In this document: one piece after another, positions 1 through 6,795 of the stretch
Layout: each line of letters opens with the position of its first letter
How positions within the stretch are numbered: position 1 is the first letter of the stretch
Source: an uncultured Bacteroidota bacterium
GTDB taxonomy: Bacteria > Bacteroidota > Bacteroidia > Bacteroidales > P3
DNA: 14,089 nucleotides
Direction of reading: 5' to 3'
Assembly (NCBI GenBank): GCA_900546465.1
Contig: URCX01000036.1
Location: 1 to 14,089, forward strand
The notes under the pieces: generated by a model
Database searches by the model: none
What the model was told of the DNA's origin: nothing
Seen by the model: only the letters and a program-made list of their open reading frames with translations
Made by a program: the position numbers and the translations under genes

Positions 1-1302
1 TGCTTCGACAACTTCTCGTCTTGCTCCTGGTCTTGCTCCGGATATGGCATCACAGACTTGTACTATCGGAGCATAAAGACTCTGCATTTCAATTTCGTCA
101 TGATGGGAACCGATTGCATTACTTACCTCCGGTTTTTCTTTATATTTTTCGGCAAGTTTCATTCCGAGTATTGCGTGCGGAAGTTCAGGTTCGTTGTCAG
201 GCACTTTGCCTATATCGTGTAACAAACCTGCTCTCTTGGCTATTTTAGGGTTCAAGCCCAATTCACTTGCCATTGTGGCACAAAGGTTAGCCACCTCACG
301 GGAGTGTTGCAAAAGATTCTGACCGTATGAAGAACGATACTTCATCTTGCCTATCATTCGTATCAACTCATGGTGCATGTTTACGATACCCAAGTCTATG
401 CACGTTCTCTTACCTGTCTCTATTACATCTTGCTCTATCTGCTTTTTGGTTTTTGCGACTACTTCCTCTATTCTTGCAGGGTGGATACGACCATCGGTTA
501 CCAATTTATGCAAAGCAAGTCTTGCTACTTCTCTTCTCACCGGATCGAAGCAGGAAAGTAAGATAGCATCAGGAGAATCGTCTATTATGACTTCCACGCC
601 GGTAAGGTTCTCCAATGTTCTGATGTTTCTACCTTCTCGACCGATAATTCTACCTTTTACTTCTTCGCTTTCAAGATTAAAAACAGACACTGTATTTTCT
701 ATTGCGTGTTCGGTGGCTGTTCTTTGTATGGATTCAACGACAATTTTCTTGGCTTGTTGATTGGCTGTCAGCTTTGCTTCTTCCACGATCTCCATTATCT
801 TGTTTGCCGCATCGTTTTTTGCTTCCTCAGTCAGGCTGTCTATCAGTTGTGCCTTTGCTTCATCGGCTGACAAACCTGCCATTTGTTCTAATTTTGTTAT
901 GCTTTCTCTGTATGCTTTCTCTACTTCCTGTTGGCGAACTTGAAGTCTTTCGGCTTGTTTGTTGAGATTGTCTTTGGCTGCCAAAAATTCCGTACTCTTT
1001 TTCTGCAATTCCTCAACCTTTTGGTTCAAAGCCTGCTCCTTTTGCTTGATTTTGTTCTCTGCTTGCATGACTTTGTTGTTTCTTTCTTGCACCTGCTTTT
1101 CATGCTCGGCTTTCATTTGCAAGAATTTTTCCTTTGCTTGCAGAATTTTTTCCTTCTTCAAAATCTCGGATTTCTCCTCTGCCTCCTTTAATACTTGCAT
1201 GCTTTTTTTCTCCAAAGCATTTCTCAATTTCGTTGTGGATAAAGCTATTCCGACTCCAAGTCCGACTGCTAATCCGATGACAATATAGATTACTACGTCC
1301 AT
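1..1302 (-). CDS. rny: Ribonuclease Y (RNase Y), 3' end beyond the left edge
   Basis: Membrane-anchored endoribonuclease that starts mRNA turnover. The 434 codons present begin MDVVIYIVIGLAVGLGVGIA, one N-terminal transmembrane helix. A long charged coiled coil follows (about residues 25-185, rich in K, E and Q), then a KH RNA-binding domain with GRIIGREGRNIRTLE near residue 215, then an HD phosphohydrolase domain with LLHDIGK (metal-binding H362-D363). The reading ends inside the conserved DAISGARPGARRE stretch. Family members are usually about 510-520 residues, so roughly 80 C-terminal residues lie outside the window. The start at 1302 is chosen because the membrane helix begins immediately after it and nothing coding lies upstream. 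The gene follows zapA and the 6S RNA candidate on the same strand; I find no good TAnnTTTG box in its 76-base leader, so its promoter is unclear. Confidence 0.97.
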   Translation of the reverse strand, partial: MDVVIYIVIGLAVGLGVGIALSTTKLRNALEKKSMQVLKEAEEKSEILKKEKILQAKEKFLQMKAEHEKQVQERNNKVMQAENKIKQKEQALNQKVEELQKKSTEFLAAKDNLNKQAERLQVRQQEVEKAYRESITKLEQMAGLSADEAKAQLIDSLTEEAKNDAANKIMEIVEEAKLTANQQAKKIVVESIQRTATEHAIENTVSVFNLESEEVKGRIIGREGRNIRTLENLTGVEVIIDDSPDAILLSCFDPVRREVARLALHKLVTDGRIHPARIEEVVAKTKKQIEQDVIETGKRTCIDLGIVNMHHELIRMIGKMKYRSSYGQNLLQHSREVANLCATMASELGLNPKIAKRAGLLHDIGKVPDNEPELPHAILGMKLAEKYKEKPEVSNAIGSHHDEIEMQSLYAPIVQVCDAISGARPGARREVVEA

Positions 1303-1378
1303 TGTTTGTGTTTATAAATTAGTTATTTATTGAAGCATTTGAGCATCGGAAGTATTTTGAACCGAACATCAAGGATAG

Positions 1379-1575
1379 AAAAAACCGCATCAACTCGTTA
1401 TGGAGCGTAGTAAACTCCGAAATAAAAAGATTTGAGTGCCTTTCGTGTCAAACTTCCACCGTCTCAAAAGAGATTTCCTTTTCGGAAATGAGGCCTGTTT
1501 TCTCCAAAATGAACTTAACTCGTTATTGTTTTAGTGTTGAGTTTACAGACTGCAACGAAATCGATGCGGTATATT
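1379..1575 (-). ncRNA. ssrS: 6S RNA candidate in the zapA-rny gap
   Basis: A minus-strand RNA of about 190-195 nt whose ends pair. The 5' arm ACCGCATC (1570-1563) pairs with GATGCGGT (1391-1384), and the helix continues through GAT/GTT and TCGTT (1558-1554)/AACGA (1399-1395). After an internal loop, GTAAACTC (1546-1539) pairs perfectly with GAGTTTAC (1417-1410). Inside lies a large, mostly unpaired A-rich bubble (about 1538-1520 and 1446-1418). Above it is a GU-containing stem (about 1519-1512) and an apical hairpin ATTTCC-GAAAA-GGAAAT (1489-1473). The 3' arm runs into six T (1384-1379), an intrinsic terminator. A rod with a central bubble and this length is the 6S RNA architecture, the decoy that binds RNA polymerase holoenzyme. 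In gamma-proteobacteria ssrS also lies just downstream of zapA. The exact 5' end is inferred; no clean promoter is visible, so processing from a zapA transcript is possible. Confidence 0.7.
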
Positions 1576-1589
1576 GTTCTTTTTGTTTG

Positions 1590-1883
1590 TCAAATACTCT
1601 GTTCAAGGTTTTGAAGCATTGCTTCCAAGCGTTCCGTAAGCTTTCTGTTATTATCAGTCAAGGTTTTGTTCTGCTTGATAAATGCTGTAACATACTGCAA
1701 CAACACCATGGCAAGTAAGTCTTGTTTATCCTTATAGGCGTACTTTGCTTCGTAACCTTTTATTGTTTCATTGACCATTTTGGAAGCATCTTCAAACACG
1801 GCCTTTTCGCTCTCTCGAACGTTAACCCTGTACGTCCTCTGAGCCAACTCCACATTTATATAGATCATCTCCCCTTCCATCAT
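1590..1883 (-). CDS. zapA: Cell division protein ZapA
   Basis: Small FtsZ-associated protein that bundles FtsZ protofilaments at the division site. The family pattern is visible: an N-terminal beta segment MIYINVELAQRTYRVNV, then the conserved helix with ASKMVNETIKGYEAKY, a QDLLAMVLLQYVT core, and a C-terminal coiled coil (KQNKTLTDNNRKLTERLEAM) used for dimerisation. About 97 residues is the normal family length. The start is uncertain: ATG codons at 1883, 1880 and 1868 are in frame, and 1868 (MIYINVEL) gives the most family-like N-terminus; a TTG at 1886 is unlikely. With the 1883 start it overlaps the upstream coiled-coil gene by 62 bases in another frame, so the two are almost certainly co-transcribed and may be translationally coupled. 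The 6S RNA candidate begins about 15 bases after its stop. Confidence 0.88.
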   Translation of the reverse strand: MMEGEMIYINVELAQRTYRVNVRESEKAVFEDASKMVNETIKGYEAKYAYKDKQDLLAMVLLQYVTAFIKQNKTLTDNNRKLTERLEAMLQNLEQSI

Positions 1884-2187
1884 CAATGTCTTTATTTTGT
1901 ATCATAACCAACAAAGCCAAACTCTTGTTCACTTTCTGCAACAATTCGTTTATCCTCGCCCTCAATTCATCTATATCCTCTTTCTGCTCTATTGTCTTCG
2001 TTATTTTCTTTGTTATGTCTTTGTCTTCTAAATCTTCTTTCTCTTTCTTTAATACGGCATTTTCTCTTTCCAACTGGCTGTTCTTCTCTTCAAGAAACAT
2101 AAGTTTGGTTTCCAAGTCTCTATTTTTCAATACAAGCTCTTCTACCTTGTTTTCTATCTTTTCTATCAGCACCTCAGCCTCTCTCAT
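1822..2187 (-). CDS. Short coiled-coil protein upstream of zapA
   Basis: A 121-residue protein. Residues about 1-95 form an almost continuous heptad-rich coiled coil loaded with E, K and L (EKIENKVEELVLKNRDLETK, then LEEKNSQLERENAVLKKEKE). The last 25 residues (after LLVMIQNKDIDDGRGDD) are encoded in the region that overlaps zapA and look unstructured. There is no signal peptide and no membrane segment. The organisation, a small coiled-coil gene directly before zapA, recalls the Z-ring helper ZapB, which is also a short coiled coil; that link is inference from size, structure and position, not sequence identity. A TATATTTG -7 box 24 bases upstream of the start supports this as the first gene of the zapA transcript. 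Confidence 0.8.
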   Translation of the reverse strand: MREAEVLIEKIENKVEELVLKNRDLETKLMFLEEKNSQLERENAVLKKEKEDLEDKDITKKITKTIEQKEDIDELRARINELLQKVNKSLALLVMIQNKDIDDGRGDDLYKCGVGSEDVQG

Positions 2188-2210
2188 CTTTTTGCCATGT
2201 TTACCGTTTG

Positions 2211-2218
2211 CAAATATA
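2211..2218 (-). promoter_or_regulatory. -7 promoter box for the coiled-coil gene-zapA transcript
   Basis: Minus-strand TATATTTG followed by CA matches the Bacteroidetes -7 consensus TAnnTTTG. It lies 24 bases before the ATG at 2187, giving an expected transcript start near 2204. A clear TTTG at -33 is missing; only a GTTT-like stretch sits near 2237-2240. Between the predicted start site and the gene is a four-codon mini-ORF (2198-2184, ATG GCA AAA AGA TGA) whose TGA overlaps the gene's ATG. Confidence 0.5.
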
Positions 2219-2255
2219 GTATTTTTATTCGGATTGAAACGCTATTCCGTTTACT

Positions 2256-3464
2256 TTATTTTTCCGGTAACAGATGTCCCATTTTTTCTCTCTTGGTTCT
2301 CAAATACTTTTCGCTGTATTTATTCGGACTGATAACCAAAGGAACATTTTCCACAATCTTGATTCCATAACCCTCCAAACCGCTTCTCTTCTTTGGATTA
2401 TTGGACATCAGTCTCAGACTTGTGGCATTTAAATCCCTTAATATTTGAGCTCCTATGCCATAATCTCTTTCATCTGCTTTGAAACCCAAAGCCAAATTTG
2501 CATCAACCGTATCCATGCCCTGTTCTTGAAGATGATAAGCCTTCAATTTGTTTACCAAACCTATGCCTCTGCCTTCCTGACTCATGTAAACCACCAATCC
2601 TTTTCCCTCTTTTTCGATCATCTGCATGGCTGTATGCAACTGCTCTCCGCAATCACATTTGCAAGAACCGAATATATCGCCGGTAACACATGAAGAATGC
2701 ACCCTGCACAACACAGGTTCGTCTTTCTCCCACTCACCTTTCTTTAATGCCAAATGAGTAAGATTGCTGTCTTTCTGAGTGTACGCTATTAACTTGAAGT
2801 CGCCCCAATGCGTAGGCAAAAACACCTCTTCTTCTCTCTTTATCAGGCTTTCTGTCTTTATTCTGTAAGCTATCAGGTCTTTTATTGTGATTATCTTCAA
2901 ATCATACTGCTTTGCGAACTTCATCAAATCAGGCATTCTTGCCATCGTTCCGTCCTCATTCATAATCTCCATCAAAGCCCCTGCCGGATAAAGTCCTGCA
3001 AGACGAGCCAAATCAATTGTTGCCTCAGTATGACCCGCACGACGCAACACTCCGTTCTCCTGTGCATACAAAGGATTGATATGACCGGGACGTCCGAAAG
3101 TGGCCGGTGTTGAATTCATGTCAGCCAAAGCCTTTATGGTAGCAGCTCTATCGGTAGCTGAAACCCCCGTAGAACAACCCTCCAACTTATCTATCGTTAC
3201 CGTAAAAGGAGTGCCGAGTACAGACGTATTATCGATAACCTGATGCGGCAAATCCAATTCCTTACAACGAGACATCGTTATAGGAGCACAAAGCACCCCT
3301 CTGGCATGCTTCAACATGAAATTAACCTTCTCGGGAGTTATCTTTTCTGCTGCAATTATCAAATCTCCTTCGTTCTCTCTGTCCTCATCATCAACCACAA
3401 TGACAAAATTCCCCTGTTTGAAATCCTTTACAGCCTCCTCAATGGTGTTTATTTTAGTCTCCAT
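2256..3464 (-). CDS. ribBA: Bifunctional 3,4-dihydroxy-2-butanone-4-phosphate synthase / GTP cyclohydrolase II
   Basis: Cytosolic fusion enzyme making both precursors of riboflavin: the four-carbon unit from ribulose 5-phosphate and the pyrimidine from GTP. The N-terminal RibB domain (about residues 1-205) has VDDEDRENEGDL (25-35), the GHINPLYAQENGVLRRAGHT region (128-146) and HTEATIDL. The C-terminal RibA domain (about 206-402) has the zinc site C259-x10-C270-x-C272, the catalytic QEGRGIGL (297-303) and the terminal KMGH signature (394-397). At 402 residues it has the usual fused length and both halves look intact. The start METKINTIEEAVKDF is 14 bases after the predicted transcript start. 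No FMN riboswitch can fit in so short a leader. It stands alone between dapF and the coiled-coil gene. Confidence 0.97.
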   Translation of the reverse strand: METKINTIEEAVKDFKQGNFVIVVDDEDRENEGDLIIAAEKITPEKVNFMLKHARGVLCAPITMSRCKELDLPHQVIDNTSVLGTPFTVTIDKLEGCSTGVSATDRAATIKALADMNSTPATFGRPGHINPLYAQENGVLRRAGHTEATIDLARLAGLYPAGALMEIMNEDGTMARMPDLMKFAKQYDLKIITIKDLIAYRIKTESLIKREEEVFLPTHWGDFKLIAYTQKDSNLTHLALKKGEWEKDEPVLCRVHSSCVTGDIFGSCKCDCGEQLHTAMQMIEKEGKGLVVYMSQEGRGIGLVNKLKAYHLQEQGMDTVDANLALGFKADERDYGIGAQILRDLNATSLRLMSNNPKKRSGLEGYGIKIVENVPLVISPNKYSEKYLRTKREKMGHLLPEK

Positions 3465-3484
3465 TCCAATACATTTTTAGTCTG

Positions 3485-3514
3485 CAAAGGTAGGAATTTT
3501 CTTCCAAAGGCAAA
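3485..3514 (-). promoter_or_regulatory. Promoter of ribBA
   Basis: On the minus strand TTTG (3514-3511), an 18-base spacer and TACCTTTG (3492-3485) followed by CA match the Bacteroidetes -33/-7 promoter. The expected start near 3478 leaves a leader of about 14 bases before the ribBA ATG. Confidence 0.6.
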
Positions 3515-3649
3515 CAAAACCCGCCTCACTATTATTGTTTCCTGCTATGGATAAGCCCATTTTCTATCTTTCCATTCTTTACAATTTCAACACCTATCAC
3601 TCTTATTATACGCCCTGAAATTGCACTTATAACTTGAGCTCATGGTGCT

Positions 3650-4435
3650 TCAAAGGGTGATTTCGCCAAGGAAGACGAAGTCGGCTCTTCCTTTGAGGAA
3701 GACTTCGGAAAAATCATTGCCTTGCTTGGTATAACAAAGCTGCAATTTGCCTCCTCGGGCAAGCACAGTGGTTATGTGTTTGCCGTCAGCTTTGTTTTGT
3801 TTTATGGCTGTGGCTATGGCTGCTGCCGTTATACCCGTGCCGCAGGCGAGTGTTTCGGCTTCAACGCCTCTTTCGTATGTGCGAATAGAAATACTGTCAT
3901 CGTTTTCGAGGCGTACAAAATTGGCATTGCAACCATTATATTGCTCAAAGCGTAAGTCGTATCTGAATTTTCTGCCTTGGGCTTCCAAATCAAGGCTTTC
4001 CAAATTATCGACAAAGTGGACGAAGTGAGAGGTGCCTGTGTTCATATATATGCCATCGGGAAAGGTAGTGATAAGTGTAGGGTTGAGCATTTGCAAACTT
4101 ATGCCGTCTTCTTCCATTCTGCCTTTATGCATTCCATCAGGAGCTTCAAATATACAGTTTTTCTCAAACAATCCTGCCGCAGCAGCGTATGCTATGATGC
4201 ATCTGCCGCCATTGCCGCACATCATACCGCTTGAACCATCGGGATTGAAGAACCGCATGGCAAAGTCGGCTCTTTCGCTTTCTTCAAGCAAGATAAGCCC
4301 ATCGCTTCCCACACCGAAATGACGGTTGCAGAGGTGCTGTATTTGCGATTCCGTGAAATCATAATGCGTATTGCGGTTATCTATAATCACGAAGTCATTT
4401 CCCGCTCCCTGATATTTGTGAAATCGAATTGTCAT
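3650..4435 (-). CDS. dapF: Diaminopimelate epimerase
   Basis: Cytosolic, cofactor-independent racemase converting LL- to meso-diaminopimelate for lysine and peptidoglycan synthesis. Both catalytic cysteines are present in their conserved settings: C73 in MMCGNGGRC and C198 in LACGTG. The N-terminus MTIRFHKYQGAGNDFVIID and the GVGSDG loop (41-46) are also typical. At 261 residues it is close to the usual 265-280. Its ATG overlaps the TGA of the upstream porin gene (ATGA, 4432-4435), so the pair is very likely translationally coupled, and dapF is the last gene of a three-gene run. The overlap fixes the start well. Expressing an essential cell-wall gene behind a porin is a somewhat unusual arrangement. 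Confidence 0.97.
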   Translation of the reverse strand: MTIRFHKYQGAGNDFVIIDNRNTHYDFTESQIQHLCNRHFGVGSDGLILLEESERADFAMRFFNPDGSSGMMCGNGGRCIIAYAAAAGLFEKNCIFEAPDGMHKGRMEEDGISLQMLNPTLITTFPDGIYMNTGTSHFVHFVDNLESLDLEAQGRKFRYDLRFEQYNGCNANFVRLENDDSISIRTYERGVEAETLACGTGITAAAIATAIKQNKADGKHITTVLARGGKLQLCYTKQGNDFSEVFLKGRADFVFLGEITL

Positions 4436-5643
4436 TTGGTGCTGAATTTATATAAGAGCGACAGACCTAAACGCCAATTTGCCAAGCGTTCTCCGCAAAC
4501 GGCATCCTCATATTTGACATTGGTATATTCCACCGTGCCACAAAGCAAGAAATCTTTGCTCAGGTGAAAATCGACTCTCGGAGCAATGCGGAACACATTC
4601 TCCAAAGCCATTGCAGAACCGAAACGCTTAGCGTATTGATTGTCTTTGCCTCCATGTGAAGCGTATCCGAGGAATATTGCAGGCGTAAAGTTGCCTACAT
4701 TGAAAATTGCTTCAAACCATACGGCGCTTACGTTGGTTGCTTTGTAGTCATAGCCTTTCGGAAATTCATTCAACTCGCTTGAATAAAAACCTCCGAATAA
4801 GCAGTAATCGTTCATGTTTTCACCCCAAATAGCTTGAAGTTTGAGATTGACTCTTTCAGTCTTATAATTCAAGAACGCATTGAAAGCGTATGTTGTCAAC
4901 TTGTCATCATATTCCTCTCTCGGCTGTATGGATTTCATTTCCCCCGTAAAACCGGCAAAAATATCATCTTTGACAAACTGAAATTGCAGGTTGACCTCTG
5001 GTATAAGTGTTCGTGATTGCTGTTTGTAATCTCTTTTGTTCTCTATGCCTATTGAAGCATAATCTTTCTGCAAACCGACTGAACCGACAAGATTTATAGC
5101 ATTAACGGGAGAGTAATCCAATCGCAGTTGATTCAATCTTGAAAAAGGATGAAAAGGAGTTCCGTTATTCAATTCCTGCATTTGCGGCATCATCTCGGGA
5201 ACACAGAAAACGCTCCATGTATGTCCGGCAGTCAAAGAGAATATTTTATTACGACTTATCTTCACATTGGCCTGGCGAAGTCGAAGAAGATGTATATTGG
5301 CATCGCTTTGCCCTGTGAAATCCGCCTCGATATTTCCGACAACTTCCCAATTTGCTATATTATTAAGGTATATTCGTGTTCCTATTCTCGTTGTTGCGGC
5401 AGAGAAGTTGTGATTGGCTTTTGCGTTCAAGTCTTTGCCGTCTTCCGAATAGTGTGGCGGCAAAGGGTAGAGGCTTAACAGTCCGTCTCTTGCCCCTGCC
5501 GTATGTCGGCTGTTGAGGAAGTATTGCGGGTTTATCCAACCATATAATTCGAAATCGTAGTTCTTTTCCTGCGAAAAGCCCTTAATGCCGAATAATGTCA
5601 AAAGCAATAAGAAGAATGCTTTACCTTCTGTTTGCAATTTCAT
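4432..5643 (-). CDS. Outer-membrane beta-barrel protein, DcaP-like porin
   Basis: A 403-residue predicted outer-membrane protein. An N-terminal signal peptide (charged start, then FFLLLLTLFGIKGFSQ) is followed by a mature domain of alternating beta strands ending in an aromatic-rich strand (LGLSLLYKFSTK). Several stretches resemble the DcaP porin family: an opening LYGWINPQYF strand, TTRIGTRIYL, GNIEADFTGQ, LRLRQANVKI, LTAGHTWSVF and the GTPFHPFSRLNQLRLDYSP segment, in the same order as in that family. DcaP proteins are trimeric porins for small, often negatively charged molecules; substrate here is unknown. The family call is from motif memory and is moderate. The gene starts 7 bases after the stop of the Mpv17-like gene and overlaps dapF by 4 bases, so all three should share a transcript. 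Confidence 0.7.
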   Translation of the reverse strand: MKLQTEGKAFFLLLLTLFGIKGFSQEKNYDFELYGWINPQYFLNSRHTAGARDGLLSLYPLPPHYSEDGKDLNAKANHNFSAATTRIGTRIYLNNIANWEVVGNIEADFTGQSDANIHLLRLRQANVKISRNKIFSLTAGHTWSVFCVPEMMPQMQELNNGTPFHPFSRLNQLRLDYSPVNAINLVGSVGLQKDYASIGIENKRDYKQQSRTLIPEVNLQFQFVKDDIFAGFTGEMKSIQPREEYDDKLTTYAFNAFLNYKTERVNLKLQAIWGENMNDYCLFGGFYSSELNEFPKGYDYKATNVSAVWFEAIFNVGNFTPAIFLGYASHGGKDNQYAKRFGSAMALENVFRIAPRVDFHLSKDFLLCGTVEYTNVKYEDAVCGERLANWRLGLSLLYKFSTK

Positions 5644-5650
5644 CTTTCCT

Positions 5651-6349
5651 TTACTTCTTTTTCAGATTGGCAACAGACAATATAACACCCAATGCTACGC
5701 CGAGCAGTGCTGCAAAAAGAACACGGTATTGCGGCGGAAGCATAAACGTTATCGTATGAGCAGGATACCAAAAGAAAGGTATAGTTTTCATGAATACGAA
5801 ATTCCATTGCACTTTCCAATTAAGGTTCTCGAAGATTTGACCGAACGGTATTGGTGAAAAAAATCCTTTGAGCGTTCCTCCGGTGTTGAGAATATGCGTA
5901 TCCGTTATTTTATGTATGGTCATAAAGACCGGTGCAAAGAATGTATTCATCAAAACCGACACACAGGCTGCATAAAGCAAACGAATGCCGAAACTTTCAC
6001 CACCAATATTTTGATTATTCAAATCAAGACCGAAATAGGATAAGAGGTTGAATGTTCCTGATGAGAATATACCCATGGCTATCGTTATGGCAAGTCCGAG
6101 AATGCCCCATACCAAGCTGCGTGGAAGCACACCGAAACCTTTTCTGTTATATACGCCGCTGCTTATCCTTAAACCAATACATTCTCCAAGCGTTGCAAGC
6201 ACTCCGAATTTAAGAAACGCCAAGACGAAATACCGCCAATCGTGAGCCTTGCTCCAAGACATAAACCAATCATTAAGTGGAGCTATGACAAAAAACATTA
6301 CCACAAAAACGGCACATGAAACCGCAAAAATCAAATCTTTTTTCTTCAT
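5651..6349 (-). CDS. Integral membrane protein resembling the Mpv17/PMP22 family
   Basis: A 232-residue protein with about four or five hydrophobic helices (first at KKDLIFAVSCAVFVVMFF, last at VLFAALLGVALGVILSV) and a basic tail. The C-terminal half follows the Mpv17/PMP22 signature in order: NTFFAPVFMTIHK, then LNWKVQWNF, then FFWYPAHTITFMLPPQYRV and a closing ...ILS, comparable to the eukaryotic W-P-x-x-Q-x-x-NF-x-x-VP-x-x-YR motif. Mpv17 proteins are best known from mitochondrial and peroxisomal membranes, with disputed channel roles; function here is unknown. I chose the ATG at 6349 (MKKKDLIF) over an in-frame ATG at 6376 because it gives a normal positively charged membrane-protein start and the upstream codons (MFLCNRIER) look non-coding. 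It is first in a tight run with the DcaP-like porin and dapF. Confidence 0.75.
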   Translation of the reverse strand: MKKKDLIFAVSCAVFVVMFFVIAPLNDWFMSWSKAHDWRYFVLAFLKFGVLATLGECIGLRISSGVYNRKGFGVLPRSLVWGILGLAITIAMGIFSSGTFNLLSYFGLDLNNQNIGGESFGIRLLYAACVSVLMNTFFAPVFMTIHKITDTHILNTGGTLKGFFSPIPFGQIFENLNWKVQWNFVFMKTIPFFWYPAHTITFMLPPQYRVLFAALLGVALGVILSVANLKKK

Positions 6350-6378
6350 TCTCTCTATTCTGTTACACAAAAACAATA

Positions 6379-6406
6379 GCAGGAAACAACATGGTGAGTT
6401 TCCTGC
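6379..6406 (-). terminator. Perfect 9-bp hairpin between the small membrane protein and the Mpv17-like gene
   Basis: GCAGGAAAC (6379-6387) and GTTTCCTGC (6398-6406) pair perfectly around a 10-base loop. On the minus strand the hairpin is followed by TATTGTTTTTG, so it can act as an intrinsic terminator for the small membrane-protein gene, whose stop is 28 bases before it. The T-run is interrupted, so it could instead be a structured leader for the downstream three-gene run: a TAGTTTTG -7-like box lies just upstream at 6424-6417, without a clear -33 element. Confidence 0.5.
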
Positions 6407-6433
6407 AACTCAATTACAAAACTATTTTACAAA

Positions 6434-6673
6434 TTATTTTTCCGGAATTTCCGTTTGCTTATCTTCGGTTTTATCCTTTTCAAGAGCAACAATCCTCTTT
6501 GTCAAGGAGCATACCAAGACAATCATATAACACAAAATACCGACCACGACCACAAATCCGAGCCAGAATTTGAAAGTTACGCTATCGGGATAGTACTGAA
6601 ATATCCACATTACCAAAACCAAGGCAGCCGCAACGACGGCTTTCAGTATATTTTTCAAGAAAAACTTATTCAT
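6434..6673 (-). CDS. Small two-helix inner-membrane protein of unknown function
   Basis: A 79-residue protein: MNKFFLKNILK, a first hydrophobic helix (AVVAAALVLVMWIFQYY), a short polar hairpin, a second helix (FWLGFVVVVGILCYMIVLVC), then a charged tail (KRIVALEKDKTEDKQTEIPEK) likely in the cytosol. An in-frame ATG at 6745 would give 103 residues, but a -7 promoter box (TAACTTTG at 6717-6710) lies between that ATG and 6673, so the transcript should start near 6704 and only the 6673 start can be used. I do not recognise a family. It is followed by a hairpin that probably separates it from the Mpv17-like gene. Confidence 0.7.
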   Translation of the reverse strand: MNKFFLKNILKAVVAAALVLVMWIFQYYPDSVTFKFWLGFVVVVGILCYMIVLVCSLTKRIVALEKDKTEDKQTEIPEK

Positions 6674-6709
6674 CTCCGTTATCTGTATCGTTAACACCAA
6701 TATCGCCTG

Positions 6710-6741
6710 CAAAGTTACGATAAATATCAATAGCCTTACAA
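6710..6741 (-). promoter_or_regulatory. Promoter of the small membrane protein gene
   Basis: Minus-strand TAACTTTG (6717-6710) followed by CA is a -7 box. A TTG (6741-6739) lies 21 bases upstream as a weak -33 element. The predicted start is near 6704, about 30 bases before the ATG at 6673. The same TAACTTTGCA string is the -7 box of rplM. Confidence 0.55.
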
Positions 6742-6795
6742 TCAATCAATGGAAATGTTCGTCCTCATGCTTGACATTTACCTTATATCTTTGTA

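Noticed and set aside
2184..2198. Four-codon mini-ORF overlapping the coiled-coil gene start
   Set aside because: Too short to judge; an ATG followed by an early stop just upstream of a gene is common by chance. Mentioned only in the promoter entry.
3243..3554. 103-codon plus-strand ORF over the start of ribBA
   Set aside because: It is antisense to the well-conserved ribBA N-terminus and has no recognisable domain; a shadow ORF.
6786..6793. Plus-strand TATCTTTG as a promoter for the tiny 6796-6924 ORF
   Set aside because: No TTTG at -33, and transcription would begin at or after the ATG, so it cannot serve that ORF.
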